A stretch of 36,410 bases of DNA, from positions 1-36,410 of the forward strand of contig NZ_WHTD01000080.1 of NCBI RefSeq assembly GCF_009379765.1, given 5' to 3'. Positions 1 through 9,254 of the stretch are shown in pieces (position 1 is the first letter of the stretch; each line of letters opens with the position of its first letter). The position numbers were made by a program, and so were the translations under genes. The notes under the pieces were generated by a model. The model did no database searches, had not been told where the DNA came from, and saw only the letters and a list, made by a program, of their open reading frames with translations. This DNA comes from Actinophytocola sp. (GTDB lineage: Bacteria > Actinomycetota > Actinomycetes > Mycobacteriales > Pseudonocardiaceae).

Positions 1-83
1 CGCTGCCGCTCATCCAAGTGCGGCAGGATCGTCCCGAACTTCGCCGCCAGGACCTGCTCATCGATCTCCACGACCATGGCCAT
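1..83 (-). CDS. ISAzo13-family transposase, N-terminal fragment (runs off left edge)
   Basis: Reading leftward from ATG at 83, the frame gives MAMVVEIDEQVLAAKFG, then TILPHLDERQR, at the window edge. A short N-terminal helix ending in LPHLDERQR is characteristic, as I recall, of ISAzo13-family transposases, where it continues into LLLGAEARALG and a helix-turn-helix. Only 27 codons are visible, so the family call rests on this one motif. It lies immediately beside the truncated PKS and is the likely cause of that truncation. Confidence 0.55.
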   Translation of the reverse strand, partial: MAMVVEIDEQVLAAKFGTILPHLDERQ

Positions 84-120
84 ACCAGAACCATGACAGA
101 ACAATCACGACATGTACAAG

Positions 121-142
<22 letters not shown>
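1..142 (-). mobile_element. End of an ISAzo13-like insertion sequence (rest lies left of the window)
   Basis: The polyketide synthase reading frame stops abruptly in its KS-AT linker at about 121-142. From there the sequence becomes less GC-rich and then enters the start of a transposase-like frame at 83. This is the layout of an IS terminus inserted into the PKS gene. The exact terminal inverted repeat cannot be defined because the other end is outside the window; the boundary of about 142 is an estimate from where PKS similarity ends. Confidence 0.55.
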
Positions 143-1684
<1,542 letters not shown>

Positions 1685-1806
1685 GGTGGGTGCCCCCAGA
1701 TCTGTGCGTTCAGCGAGAGGTCGAGCGCGTGTCGCTGGATGTTCTACATTCCGTCACTCCGCCAATGCCGCCGCATCTCCGGAATTGCGCAGCCAGCGCG
1801 TGACCC

Positions 1807-1939
1807 GCAATGGCCATGAGTTAAGAGGGCGCGCAAATAGGGCATGGCGGCGCCCGACGCGCCGACGCGGCCCCTGGCGGCACCGCGAGGAACCACCTCG
1901 ATCACGACGGCATCCACCGACCCTATTTGCGCGCCCTCT
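1807..1939. repeat. Degenerate IS-end repeat with a 19-bp perfect inverted repeat
   Basis: Bases 1824-1842 (AGAGGGCGCGCAAATAGGG) are the exact reverse complement of 1921-1939, separated by 78 nt. The block starting at 1807 (CAATGGCCATGAGTTA...) is clearly related to 4459-4534, at the end of the IS4-family element. I interpret it as the end of an older IS4-type element whose right part was displaced when the IS5-family element inserted at 1942. Confidence 0.6.
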
Positions 1940-1941
1940 AA

Positions 1942-2963
1942 GAGACTGTTGGGTATGCGGGTGGTTACGGTGCGAATTGAGTCTCCGGGCTGAGTCGGCG
2001 TGCGGCTTCACGCTCGGTGGCGTTGGACCAGCGGACTGCTTGGCCGGCCAGGCGAGTGGCCATCAGACGGATCATCGCGATCTTGATCATGGCTTCTGAG
2101 TTGGCGGTGAGGCGTTCGTAGTCGCGGGCCAAGCGACGGTTGCGGACGAGCCATCCGAACGTTCGCTCGACCACCCACCGACGTGGCAGTATCTGGAATC
2201 CCTTGACGTTGTCGCTGCGCTTGACGATCTGCAGCAACAGTCGCAGTTTCTCCTTTGACCAACCGATCATGGTGTTGTCGATCTTGTTGGCGTATCCGCC
2301 GTCGGCCCACACCAGCGCGATGGACGGGAAACGGGTCGCCAGCATCTGCAGGATCTTGCGGCCACCGGGCCGGTCCTGCACGCAGGCGGCCGTGACGATC
2401 ACGACCAGGAGCAGCCCGAGAGTGTCCACGACCAGATGACGTTTACGGCCAGCGGTCTTCTTGCCCATGTCGAACCCGCGATCCTGCCCGCCCTCGCTGC
2501 TCTTGATCGACTGTGCCTCCAGCACAGCCGCCGAGGGATGGCGGTCGCGGCCGGCGGCGACCCGGACCTGGTCACGGACTGCGTCGTGGACGCGGTCCCA
2601 GACACCGTCAGTGGTCCAGGTTCGATACCAGCGATACGCGGCGTCCCACGGCAGCAGATCGCGGGGGATCATGCGCCATTGGCAGCCCGAGCCCAACACG
2701 AAGAAGATCGCGTCGAGCACGAGCCGGTCGTCGAACTTCCTTGCCGCGCCGCCCTTTCGACTATCGCGCACCGGCATCAACGGCGCGAGTACCGCCCACA
2801 CACGATCGGACAGGCTCGACGGATAGCATGGGCGTGGATCATCCTCGCCAGGCTGACAGTTACACAACGTGATCTTGGCGGGGATGATCTTTTTCATGCG
2901 CGGACACACCGGACCGAGCACATCCCAGCACGCTCCGCACTCGACCGGTTACCCAACAGTCTC
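1942..2963 (-). mobile_element. IS5-family insertion sequence, complete
   Basis: The element is bounded by 14-bp perfect terminal inverted repeats: GAGACTGTTGGGTA at 1942-1955 and its reverse complement at 2950-2963. Both sides carry TAA (1939-1941 and 2964-2966), or CTAA if the shared C is counted, consistent with the short YTAR-type target duplications of IS5-group elements. It encloses a single transposase gene. It has landed at the 3' end of an older transposase relic whose stop codon (2963-2965) sits on the junction. Confidence 0.8.
1965..2897 (-). CDS. IS5-family transposase
   Basis: This is a 310-residue DDE transposase if started at ATG 2897; a GTG at 2921 would add 8 residues. Visible landmarks are CYPSSLSDRVWAVLAPLMP at the N-terminus, GCQWRMIPRDLLPWDAAYRWY, the block QSIKSSEGGQDRGFDMGKK, the second catalytic Asp in ALVWADGGYANK, and the C-terminal Glu in WVVERTFGWLVRNRRLARDYE. 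Where the family normally has the first catalytic Asp (LDSQSVK), this protein reads LEAQSIK, so residue about 127 is Glu. Length and frame are intact, so only this substitution raises doubt about activity. Confidence 0.9.
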   Translation of the reverse strand: MKKIIPAKITLCNCQPGEDDPRPCYPSSLSDRVWAVLAPLMPVRDSRKGGAARKFDDRLVLDAIFFVLGSGCQWRMIPRDLLPWDAAYRWYRTWTTDGVWDRVHDAVRDQVRVAAGRDRHPSAAVLEAQSIKSSEGGQDRGFDMGKKTAGRKRHLVVDTLGLLLVVIVTAACVQDRPGGRKILQMLATRFPSIALVWADGGYANKIDNTMIGWSKEKLRLLLQIVKRSDNVKGFQILPRRWVVERTFGWLVRNRRLARDYERLTANSEAMIKIAMIRLMATRLAGQAVRWSNATEREAARRLSPETQFAP

Positions 2964-3110
2964 TAAGCCGTTTGGGTCTGGGGTAGATGGAGTTCGATGG
3001 TGTGGGTGACCAGGCGGGTTCCGGGATTGGTGCTGTTGCGGGTGGTGTAGCGCAAGCTGGGGCGGACGGTCTTGACGGGTCTCCGAATTCGGCCGGGAGT
3101 GCGTCTCGTC
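2963..3110 (-). pseudogene. C-terminal relic of an IS4-family transposase
   Basis: The minus-strand frame ends ...KTVRPSLRYTTRNSTNPG, then TRLVTHTIELHLPQTQTA and a stop at 2963-2965. The KTVRPSLRYTTR block recurs at the degraded C-terminus of the IS4-family transposase near 4535-4570, where 36 nt (3039-3074 against 4535-4570) are identical. Upstream of about 3110 no transposase similarity is visible, so only the last 45 or so codons survive. The tail held here is exactly the part missing from the 4.5-5.85 kb copy. Confidence 0.6.
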
Positions 3111-3213
3111 GGGCCCGGCGGTGGTTGCGACACGATTGGACCCCTACGTCGCCCGCCCGCACGCAGTCCAGACAGGACCGATTCGATTGACAGGCATGAC
3201 ATAGTGCATTCTC

Positions 3214-4284
3214 GTGGGACACAACGACACCGATGCGGACGCGCACTCCGCTTCGGGTTCAGACTCGCTTTCGCTACGGCTACTCCGAGGCATGGCCGGG
3301 CTGGCGACGCCAATGGCGCTACGGGTCGCCGTGACCCTGGGCCTGCCGGACCGGCTCCTCGGCGACGGCGCCGCCGCTGATCAACTCGCGGTCGAGCTCA
3401 ACGTCTCACCGGTCGCGCTCGATCTACTGCTGGGCCACCTCACGACCCTCGGTGTCATGGAACGGACATCCACCGGCTACCGGACTACCGGGTACGGAGC
3501 GAACCTCTGCGCCGATGCCGGCACTGGCTTCACCAACATCCTCCTGCACCTGGATTCCGCTGCCGGCCGGGCCGAACTGGCGTTTGTCGACCTCGCCCAC
3601 AGCATCGCCACCGGGCAGGCGGCCTACCCACGCCGCTATGGCCAGGACTTCTACGCAGACCTCGCCGAGCATCCCCACCTCCGTGAGTCGTTCGACCGGC
3701 AGATGACCCTGCGGCTCCAAGAGCAGATCCCGCAGGTCGTCGCTGGTTTCGATTGGTCCCGATTTTCCACCGTCGTCGACGTCGGCGGTGGCCAAGGCAC
3801 CCTGCTCGCCGCGATCCTGACAGCCCATCCTCGGATGCATGGCCATCTCGTCGATCTCGAACCCACTGCGGCCGAAGCCAGCCGTACCTTCAGCGCGCAC
3901 GACCTCGACGACCGAACCGAAGTGACCGCGAGCAGCATCTTCGACCCGCTCCCGGCGGGGGCGGACGCCTACTTGTTGTCCGACATCCTCCACAACTGGG
4001 ACGACGAGCACGCCCATCGCATCCTCGCCCGGTGCGTTGAGGCCGCTCACTCAACCGGCCGCGTCCTCGTCATCGAACCAGTCGGAGGGCGGCGAGCCAT
4101 CACCGAGATGGACCTGTCCATGCTGGTGATCCACGGCGGCCGCGAGCGCCGGATCGACGAGTTCCGCACGCTCGCCGCTTCACATGGACTGGTCCTCGAC
4201 ACGTTGACCGATCTAACCGACCAACGCTGCCTTCTCGAATTCCAGCTTGCTGCCAGCCGTGAGGTAACAACGGCATCGCCATAA
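3214..4284 (+). CDS. SAM-dependent O-methyltransferase (Methyltransf_2 type)
   Basis: This 356-residue protein has the length and layout of small-molecule O-methyltransferases from antibiotic and aromatic polyketide pathways. A winged-helix dimerisation domain (about 20-100) contains GLATPMALRVAVTLGLPDRL. The Rossmann domain has glycine loop DVGGGQGTLLAAIL (189-202) for SAM and the acidic residue in VDLEP. The catalytic-base segment is LSDILHNWDDEHAHRIL, with His260. The C-terminal signature is DLSMLVIHGGRERRIDEFRTLAASHGL. The GTG start at 3214 lacks a good ribosome site; TTGACA lies 22-27 nt upstream. The gene is intact but sits between IS relics, separated from any other biosynthetic gene. 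A natural substrate would be a phenol from the adjacent ruined aromatic PKS, but that is inference. Confidence 0.88.
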   Translation: MGHNDTDADAHSASGSDSLSLRLLRGMAGLATPMALRVAVTLGLPDRLLGDGAAADQLAVELNVSPVALDLLLGHLTTLGVMERTSTGYRTTGYGANLCADAGTGFTNILLHLDSAAGRAELAFVDLAHSIATGQAAYPRRYGQDFYADLAEHPHLRESFDRQMTLRLQEQIPQVVAGFDWSRFSTVVDVGGGQGTLLAAILTAHPRMHGHLVDLEPTAAEASRTFSAHDLDDRTEVTASSIFDPLPAGADAYLLSDILHNWDDEHAHRILARCVEAAHSTGRVLVIEPVGGRRAITEMDLSMLVIHGGRERRIDEFRTLAASHGLVLDTLTDLTDQRCLLEFQLAASREVTTASP

Positions 4285-4315
4285 TCAAATATCTCGGGCC
4301 AACCGGCCGGCTACC

Positions 4316-4339
4316 TCAGGTCACCCTCCGGTTACCTGA
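4316..4339 (+). terminator. Hairpin downstream of the O-methyltransferase
   Basis: TCAGGTCACC, a 4-nt loop CTCC, then GGTTACCTGA: a 10-bp stem with one mismatch, 32 nt after the methyltransferase stop. No U-tract follows, which is common for actinomycete terminators. The call is structural only. Confidence 0.4.
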
Positions 4340-4458
4340 CGCGCTGGTGATGCCAGCGGCGGACCGGTGAGTACGGCGCCATCACGAGCTCAGTCCTGCC
4401 TGGATTGAAGTCGCGTGACACCTGGACGATCCGACAACTCGACAGCTCGACCACCACG

Positions 4459-4534
4459 GTCAATGGCCATGAGTTAGAGGCCGCGCAGATGGGCATGGCG
4501 GCGCCCGCCGCGCCGAGGTGGCGCCTCGCGGCAC
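4459..4534. repeat. Second copy of the degenerate IS-end repeat
   Basis: The segment GTCAATGGCCATGAGTTAGAGGCCGCGCAGATGGGCATGGCGGCGCCCG... is a diverged copy of 1807-1885. In this copy it is fused directly to the truncated transposase C-terminus at 4535. Its first 14 bases (ATGGCCATGAGTTA, 4463-4476) are an exact inverted match to 5837-5850. Confidence 0.55.
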
Positions 4535-5850
4535 CGGGTGGTGTAGCGCAAGCTGGGGCGGACGGTCTTGGCCGGGGCTGTGCGGCCGGGGTGGTGGCGG
4601 ATGATCCAACGGGGGATGTCGGCGAGGAAGAAGGCCAACGCGGTGGTGAGGTCATGAGGGGGAAAAGGCCCGTGCGACGGAGTCTGCGACGGCGTCGAGC
4701 ACGGGCGGGAAGCTGATCCGGGTGGCGTCCAGTCCGGCGAGGGCGGCCCGGGTGATCAGGGTCCGCAATGCCTGATACAGGCACAACAACGCCCAGATCT
4801 CTTGGCGTATCCCTTGGGGGCTGCGGGAGCGGAGAACCCCGCCGGGGACACGGAGGTCGACCTTGATCAGTCGGAACAGCAGTTCGATGTGCCAGCGTTG
4901 GCTGTAGTTACGGGCCAGTCCAGTGCGGGCGCCTGTTCGGGGTCGAGCAGGTTGGTGATCAACGCGAAGACCTCGCTGATCCCGTCGTCGTCGCGGATGG
5001 AGTACTCGATGACCCGCACGGTGACCCGGTCCTTCTTGCGGGCGCCGCGCAGCTCCGACAGGTAGGTGCCGTCGGTCAGGGGGGTGATGACCGGCAGGGT
5101 GAAGGACGCCGACACCCGCCACAGCACGTCCGCCCCGGTGGCCAGGGTCTTGACGTAGAGGTCGTAGGAGGGAAACCCACGGTCGGCCAGCAACAGCATG
5201 GCTGGCCCGAGCCGGGGAAGCAGCCGCTCGAACAGGGTGCGCTCGCCCACCGCGATGGAGTCGCATTCGGCGCCCAGCAGGGCCAGGGTGCCGCATTCGG
5301 CCAGCGCGACCAGGCGGGCCTGGGGCCGCTTCCCGCCCTCGGGGATGGCGTACTCGGCCTCGTTGTCCTTGCCTCGGGGCAGGTCGAACACGGTGCCATC
5401 GACCGCGACCAGACGGCGGCCGCGCCAGAACACGCCGTCCATCCCGGACGTGCCCACCGCGTGTGCGCTGCCGTCGAACAGCAGCGTGAGTGGCTTGTCC
5501 CCGAGGCGGCCCCGTGCCAAGGAGATCGCACCGTCCGTCGGGATCGTGTAGCCACCCCAGCCGCCGCAGGCCCACCGCAGGCCGGTGAGCAGACCAGTAA
5601 GGACTCGCACGTAGCCCTTGCCGAAGTCCAGCCACAGCGCGAGCGTGAAATACACCATCAGCCGGGCGGGCAGGGCCCTGTTCCGCTGCTCTTTGACCCC
5701 GGCCTCCTCGATCGCCGCGATCACCCGCTCGTCCGGGAACACCGTTGCCAGCAAACCGATGGACACCTCATCAGCCAGTCGGACCCGGTCCGCCGCCTTG
5801 TTGTCAGCCACCAGCTGATCATCCCACCGAACCGCGTAACTCATGGCCAT
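4463..5850 (-). mobile_element. Degenerate IS4-family insertion sequence
   Basis: The unit is bounded by a 14-bp perfect inverted repeat, ATGGCCATGAGTTA at 4463-4476 and TAACTCATGGCCAT at 5837-5850. The right copy coincides with the first codons of the transposase gene, which is unusual, so the true ends may lie slightly outside. No clear target duplication is seen. The transposase inside is broken. Confidence 0.55.
4535..5850 (-). pseudogene. IS4-family transposase with two frameshifts and a lost C-terminus
   Basis: From ATG 5850 the frame gives MAMSYAVRWDDQLVADNK, then a DDE domain with catalytic Asp in LVAVDGTVFDLP and the second Asp in LLLADRGFPSYDLY. At about 4918-4921 one base is missing and the protein continues in another frame with RNYSQRWHIELLFRLIKVDLR, which holds the IS4 signature Y-(2)-R-(3)-E-(6)-K. 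A second shift at the A4/G5 homopolymers (4658-4666) switches to a frame reading HDLTTALAFFLADIPRWIIRHH and KTVRPSLRYTTR. That frame then runs into the IS-end repeat instead of the normal tail. The element is therefore immobile by itself. Confidence 0.85.
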
Positions 5851-5979
5851 CGGCGGGTGACCCGGGCGCCGGATCCACCCTCAACCATCAGTGCGCAGTG
5901 CAGAAGTAGGCATGCCCCGAGAAGTGTCGCAGTATTTCCGAGGTACGCAGCCGGTTCCCGTGCCGAGGATGAGAGTGAC

Positions 5980-6924
5980 ATGACCGATCTGATCGACGTC
6001 CATTCACATTTCGTCACCGACGAGTACGTGGCGGCCGCGGTCGAGGCCGGCCACGTGCGGCCGCAAGGGATGCCCGGCTGGGCCACCTGGAGCACCTCGG
6101 AGCACCTCGCCCTGATGGACCAGACCGGTGTGCGGACCGCGATCCTGTCGATCTCGGCGCCGGGCGTCCACTTCGGCGACGACGTCGCGGCGCGCCGCCT
6201 GGCGCGGCACGTCAACGAGTTCGCCCGCATCGTCGTGTCCGACCATCCCGGCCGGTTCGCGCACTTCGCGTCGTTACCCTTCCCCGACGTCGACGGCTCC
6301 CTGGCGGAGCTGGTGTACGCCCTGGACGTCCTCGGCTCGGACGGGGTCGCCGTCCTGACCAACGCCCACGGTGTCTACCTGGGAGACGGGCGGTACGAGC
6401 AGGTCTACGCCGAGCTCGACCGCCGCGGCGCGACCGTGTTCGTCCACCCGGTCGAGCCGGTGAACTGGCAGGTGGTGTCCCTCGATCGGCCCCGGCCGAT
6501 GCTGGAGTTCATCTTCGACTCCGCTCGCGCGGCGAGCGACCTCGTCCTGAGCGGTGTCCTTTCGCGCTACCCGCGGATCAACTGGATCTTCTCCCACAGC
6601 GGCGGTGCGCTGCCGGTCCTGGTCGAGCGCATCCAGGTGTTCTGCGACCTGTTCATGGACCTCGCCGAGCCGCCGACCGTCGCTGAGCAACTCGGCGGCC
6701 TCTGGTATGACATCGCCGGGACGCCGTTCCCGAACGCCGTCCCGGCGCTGGTCCGCGCGTTCGGTGATCAGCGGGTGCTCTACGGCAGCGACTACTGCTG
6801 GACACCCGCCCCCGGCACCAAGTCGCAGGTCGAGTCGGTCGACGCCGCGGTCCAACCCGACGGCACCACCTGGCGTGCCCTCACCACCCGTAACGCCGGG
6901 CAGATCTTTCCGCAGCTCGGATGA
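5980..6924 (+). CDS. Amidohydrolase_2 family metal-dependent decarboxylase/hydrolase
   Basis: This 314-residue TIM-barrel protein belongs to the ACMSD-like amidohydrolase_2 family, which includes gamma-resorcylate and 5-carboxyvanillate decarboxylases. The metal ligands are in place: HxH at the N-terminus (DVHSHF, His8/His10), His156 in VFVHPVEP, His206 in IFSHSGGALP and the catalytic Asp271 in LYGSDYCW. I start it at ATG 5980, because similarity begins there with DLIDVHSHF; the frame is open further upstream only because it reads through the IS4 relic. It lies alone on the + strand, just after the IS. Decarboxylation of an aromatic acid such as a salicylate or orsellinate made by an iterative PKS would fit the setting, but substrate is not decidable from sequence. 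Confidence 0.85.
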   Translation: MTDLIDVHSHFVTDEYVAAAVEAGHVRPQGMPGWATWSTSEHLALMDQTGVRTAILSISAPGVHFGDDVAARRLARHVNEFARIVVSDHPGRFAHFASLPFPDVDGSLAELVYALDVLGSDGVAVLTNAHGVYLGDGRYEQVYAELDRRGATVFVHPVEPVNWQVVSLDRPRPMLEFIFDSARAASDLVLSGVLSRYPRINWIFSHSGGALPVLVERIQVFCDLFMDLAEPPTVAEQLGGLWYDIAGTPFPNAVPALVRAFGDQRVLYGSDYCWTPAPGTKSQVESVDAAVQPDGTTWRALTTRNAGQIFPQLG

Positions 6925-6938
6925 CCGCGCGCCGGTGC

Positions 6939-7838
6939 CTACCCACCGGTGCGCAGGAGGTCGGCGAGGAGCTCGGCCGGGCCGTCGGAAGCGTCGGTCA
7001 CGGAAGCGTCGGTCACCGCGTCACCGGCGGGGAGCAGGGCAAGCTGGCCGACCAGCCCGGGGTGGCGGGTCGCGAGCTCTGTCCCGACCGGGGCGTCGTG
7101 GGCGTGGCCGACGATCGTGGCGGAGAGCCAGCCCTTCTCCCGGATCATGAGCGCCAGGTCGTCGGCGACCCCGCGTGGTGTCCAGCCCTCCGGGGGCAGG
7201 GTGGTGGCCCCCCGGCCGGGAAGGTCGAGCGACACGCACCGATAGCGGTCCTGGAGCGCCAGGACGTGTGCGGCGAACACCGAGCGATCGGTGTCCCGGC
7301 CGGATAGGAACAGCACGACCGGTCCGCATCCGACGTCGTCGTAGCCGTACACGATGTCGTTGACGCGAAGCCGCTGGGAGCCAGGCGGGCCGGTCAGGTC
7401 CGCGGCGAACGCCAGCGCGAGCGCCAGGGAGTCCTCGTAGATCTGGTAGTGGCTGATCAGGCCGTCGCGCACGGTGAACCGCATGGTGAAGTCGCCCTCG
7501 ACGGTCCGCTGTGTGGTCCGCACCAGGTACCGGAACCAGCCGGGGACGATCGCCTCGGTGCCACCGTCGATGATCGGTGAGAGGCGGAACCCGCGTGGCT
7601 CGAACGCGTCCGGGAAGCCCTCGATCCACTCCTTGACCCGCGCCCGTCCCTGGAGCAGCCCGACGGTCGGGACCTCGGGCGCGCCGTCGACATGCCAGAC
7701 CACGTCGTCGGTGAGAAGGGCGAGCGCCGCGTCGGTGTCCTTCCCGGCGAAGGCGTCGAGAAACGCGCGGGCCGCCGCGGCGGCTCCGACGCCGTTGGAT
7801 GTGCCCTGTGACATTGGTTCGCTCATACGCTCGCTCAC
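6939..7838 (-). CDS. SnoaL-like domain fused to a half alpha/beta-hydrolase domain lacking the nucleophile
   Basis: The first half (about 15-150) is a SnoaL/NTF2-like fold: ARAFLDAFAGKDTDAALALLTDDVVWHV and a later VEGDFTMRFTVRDGLISHYQIYED. The second half (about 160-290) begins like an alpha/beta hydrolase (VNDIVYGYDDVGCGPVVLFL, YRCVSLDLPGRG), but the nucleophile elbow reads VGHAHDAPVG, where the family has GHSxG. The protein ends soon after, so the cap and the acid/His half are absent. It is therefore unlikely to be a hydrolase and may use only the NTF2-like pocket. I chose GTG 7838 because AGGGGG lies just upstream and it overlaps the stop of a preceding mini-ORF; ATG 7826 or 7814 are alternatives. 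Length is 299 residues. It lies downstream of the aldo/keto reductase in the same direction. Confidence 0.75.
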   Translation of the reverse strand: MSERMSEPMSQGTSNGVGAAAAARAFLDAFAGKDTDAALALLTDDVVWHVDGAPEVPTVGLLQGRARVKEWIEGFPDAFEPRGFRLSPIIDGGTEAIVPGWFRYLVRTTQRTVEGDFTMRFTVRDGLISHYQIYEDSLALALAFAADLTGPPGSQRLRVNDIVYGYDDVGCGPVVLFLSGRDTDRSVFAAHVLALQDRYRCVSLDLPGRGATTLPPEGWTPRGVADDLALMIREKGWLSATIVGHAHDAPVGTELATRHPGLVGQLALLPAGDAVTDASVTDASDGPAELLADLLRTGG

Positions 7839-7915
7839 GACGCCCCCTCGCGGGCTCGGTCGAGCCGCTCGCGGTCGCCCTGTGACACTGGTTCGCTCGC
7901 ACGCTCGCTCACGAC
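7807..7915 (-). repeat. 74-bp tandem repeat, 1.5 units (GTGAGCGAGC type)
   Basis: Units begin (plus strand) at 7807 and 7881, giving a period of exactly 74 bp; the second is partial. The sequence is closely related to the 74-bp repeat at 30541-30720, 22.7 kb away. It fills the gap between the aldo/keto reductase stop and the start of the SnoaL fusion gene and supplies that gene's ribosome site and GTG start. Confidence 0.85.
7835..7912 (-). CDS. Mini-ORF encoded by the 74-bp repeat (25 residues)
   Basis: From GTG 7912 the unit reads VSERASEPVSQGDRE... and ends ...RAREGAS before TGA at 7835-7837. The TGA overlaps the GTG (7836-7838) of the next gene in GTGA. An AGGA motif lies in the gap after the aldo/keto reductase stop, 7 nt before this GTG. 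Near-identical mini-ORFs occur at 30569-30720. Whether the peptide has any function is unknown; its most evident role would be to carry ribosomes to the next start. Confidence 0.4.
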   Translation of the reverse strand: MSERASEPVSQGDRERLDRAREGAS

Positions 7916-7923
7916 TTCGTCCT

Positions 7924-8931
7924 TCAACCACTGGCCTTGTCGGCGTCGAAGTTGAGGCCGGCCAGGCGGTGACCGACCACCTGCTCGTAGATTCCTGCCA
8001 GCGTGGTGGCCTCCCCGGGGGTGAGCACCATGGCGGTGGCGGCGGCGTTCTCCACCAGGCGGGTGCGATGCCGCGTGCCCGGGATCGGCACCACCGGAAG
8101 GCCGTGCACCGAGGCCCGCTGGTGGACCCAGGCCAGCGCGACCTGGCCTGGTGTCACACCTCGTGCGACGGCGATCTCATCCATCGGGGCGAGGAGCGCG
8201 GTGTTGTGCCGGGCGTTCTGCCCGGTGAAGCGAGCCATGTACCTGCGGAAGTCGTCGGCGGACAGCTCGTCGGCGCTGGCGAAGGAGCCGGTGAGAAAGC
8301 CGCGGCCGAGAGGGGAGAACGGCACGAGGGCCACGCCGAGCTCGGCCGCCACGGGGACCGTGGAGATCTCGACGTCGCGGGTGAACAGCGACCACTCCGA
8401 CTGCACGGCGGCGATCGGGTGGACGGCGTACGCTGCCCGCAACTGCGCACCGGTCACCTCGCACAGGCCGAGGTGACGGATCTTTCCCTCCACCACCAGC
8501 TCGGCCATCGCGCCGACCGTGTCCTCGACGGGGACGTTCGGATCGAGCCGGTGCGCGTAGTACACATCGATCGCGTCGACGGCGAGCCGGCGGAGGCTGG
8601 CCTCGACCGACCTGCGGAGGAATGCCCTCGAGTTGTCGATTCCCCGGTAGTGCGGGTCATCCGCCTTGCGTACCAGCCCGAACTTGGTGGCGATCACGAC
8701 CCGGTCGCGGTTGGCCGGCACGAACCTGCTCAGCAGTTCCTCGTTGTGCCCGTGGCCGTAGCAGTCGGCGGTGTCGAACATGGTCACACCGAGCTCCAGC
8801 GCCCGGTCGAGGGTTCGCCGGCATTCGGCCGGGTCGCTCGGGCCGTAGAACTCGCTCATTCCCATGCAGCCGAGTCCCTGGACGCCGACCCGTGGTCCGG
8901 TCGAGCCGAGCGCGGTTGTCGGTAGCGTCAT
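7924..8931 (-). CDS. Aldo/keto reductase
   Basis: This 335-residue NADPH-dependent oxidoreductase of the AKR superfamily has the catalytic tetrad visible: Asp53 and Tyr58 in FDTADCYGHG, Lys83 in VIATKFG and His127 in VYYAHRLD. The NADPH-binding C-terminal segment is also present: VALVPFSPLGRGFLTG, then PVVPIPGTRHRTRLVENAAA. It resembles the subgroup with MGMSEFYG near the N-terminus. The ATG at 8931 matches the conserved start (MTLPTTALGSTGPRVGVQGLGCMGMS); a GTG 27 nt upstream is possible. It is divergent from the large biosynthetic operon across a 320-bp gap and may reduce a carbonyl in the same pathway, but no direct evidence ties it there. Confidence 0.93.
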   Translation of the reverse strand: MTLPTTALGSTGPRVGVQGLGCMGMSEFYGPSDPAECRRTLDRALELGVTMFDTADCYGHGHNEELLSRFVPANRDRVVIATKFGLVRKADDPHYRGIDNSRAFLRRSVEASLRRLAVDAIDVYYAHRLDPNVPVEDTVGAMAELVVEGKIRHLGLCEVTGAQLRAAYAVHPIAAVQSEWSLFTRDVEISTVPVAAELGVALVPFSPLGRGFLTGSFASADELSADDFRRYMARFTGQNARHNTALLAPMDEIAVARGVTPGQVALAWVHQRASVHGLPVVPIPGTRHRTRLVENAAATAMVLTPGEATTLAGIYEQVVGHRLAGLNFDADKASG

Positions 8932-9254
8932 GTGTCCGCTCGTCACATCAGTGTCCACTCGTGGCCATCCGCCCTTCGGGGCGATTACCCGCGGGCCTGT
9001 CTCTTCGGCGAGAATAAATAGCAGGAATCCGCCGGATCAATGTTCGAAAGACAACAGGGCACGTGGGGAGAGGCCATCCGGCGAGGAGTGCAATCCGGAA
9101 GAAATGACGACCCACCCGCAGCAATTTGGAAGACGAGTACCCTCGCCGCTCGTGTCAGACTGGGCGACGCCACCGGGGTGGCAGTAATTCACGTGCCTGG
9201 TGTGCTAGTGGCGTCTGGTTTGCAAACGTATCGGCGGCTGGAGGGTTCAGTATC
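8932..9254. promoter_or_regulatory. Divergent intergenic region upstream of the 13-gene operon
   Basis: About 320 bp lie between the aldo/keto reductase (-) and the first operon gene (+), with no convincing gene. It contains an AT-rich patch GAATAAATAG (9012-9021), rare in this GC-rich DNA. AATCCG/ATCCG motifs recur near 9025, 9075 and 9093. A strong ribosome site GGAGGG (9240-9245) is followed 9 nt later by TTG. It must hold the promoter of the long operon. I could not identify a confident -35/-10 pair or SARP heptamer repeat. Confidence 0.5.

Noticed and set aside
5461..6924. Amidohydrolase starting at 5461 as a 487-residue protein
   Set aside because: The extra 173 residues are read-through of the IS4 relic in the wrong sense; family similarity begins at ATG 5980.
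8932..9254. SARP-type heptamer repeats upstream of the operon
   Set aside because: ATCCG-like motifs recur but not at a regular 11- or 22-bp spacing, so no operator is called.
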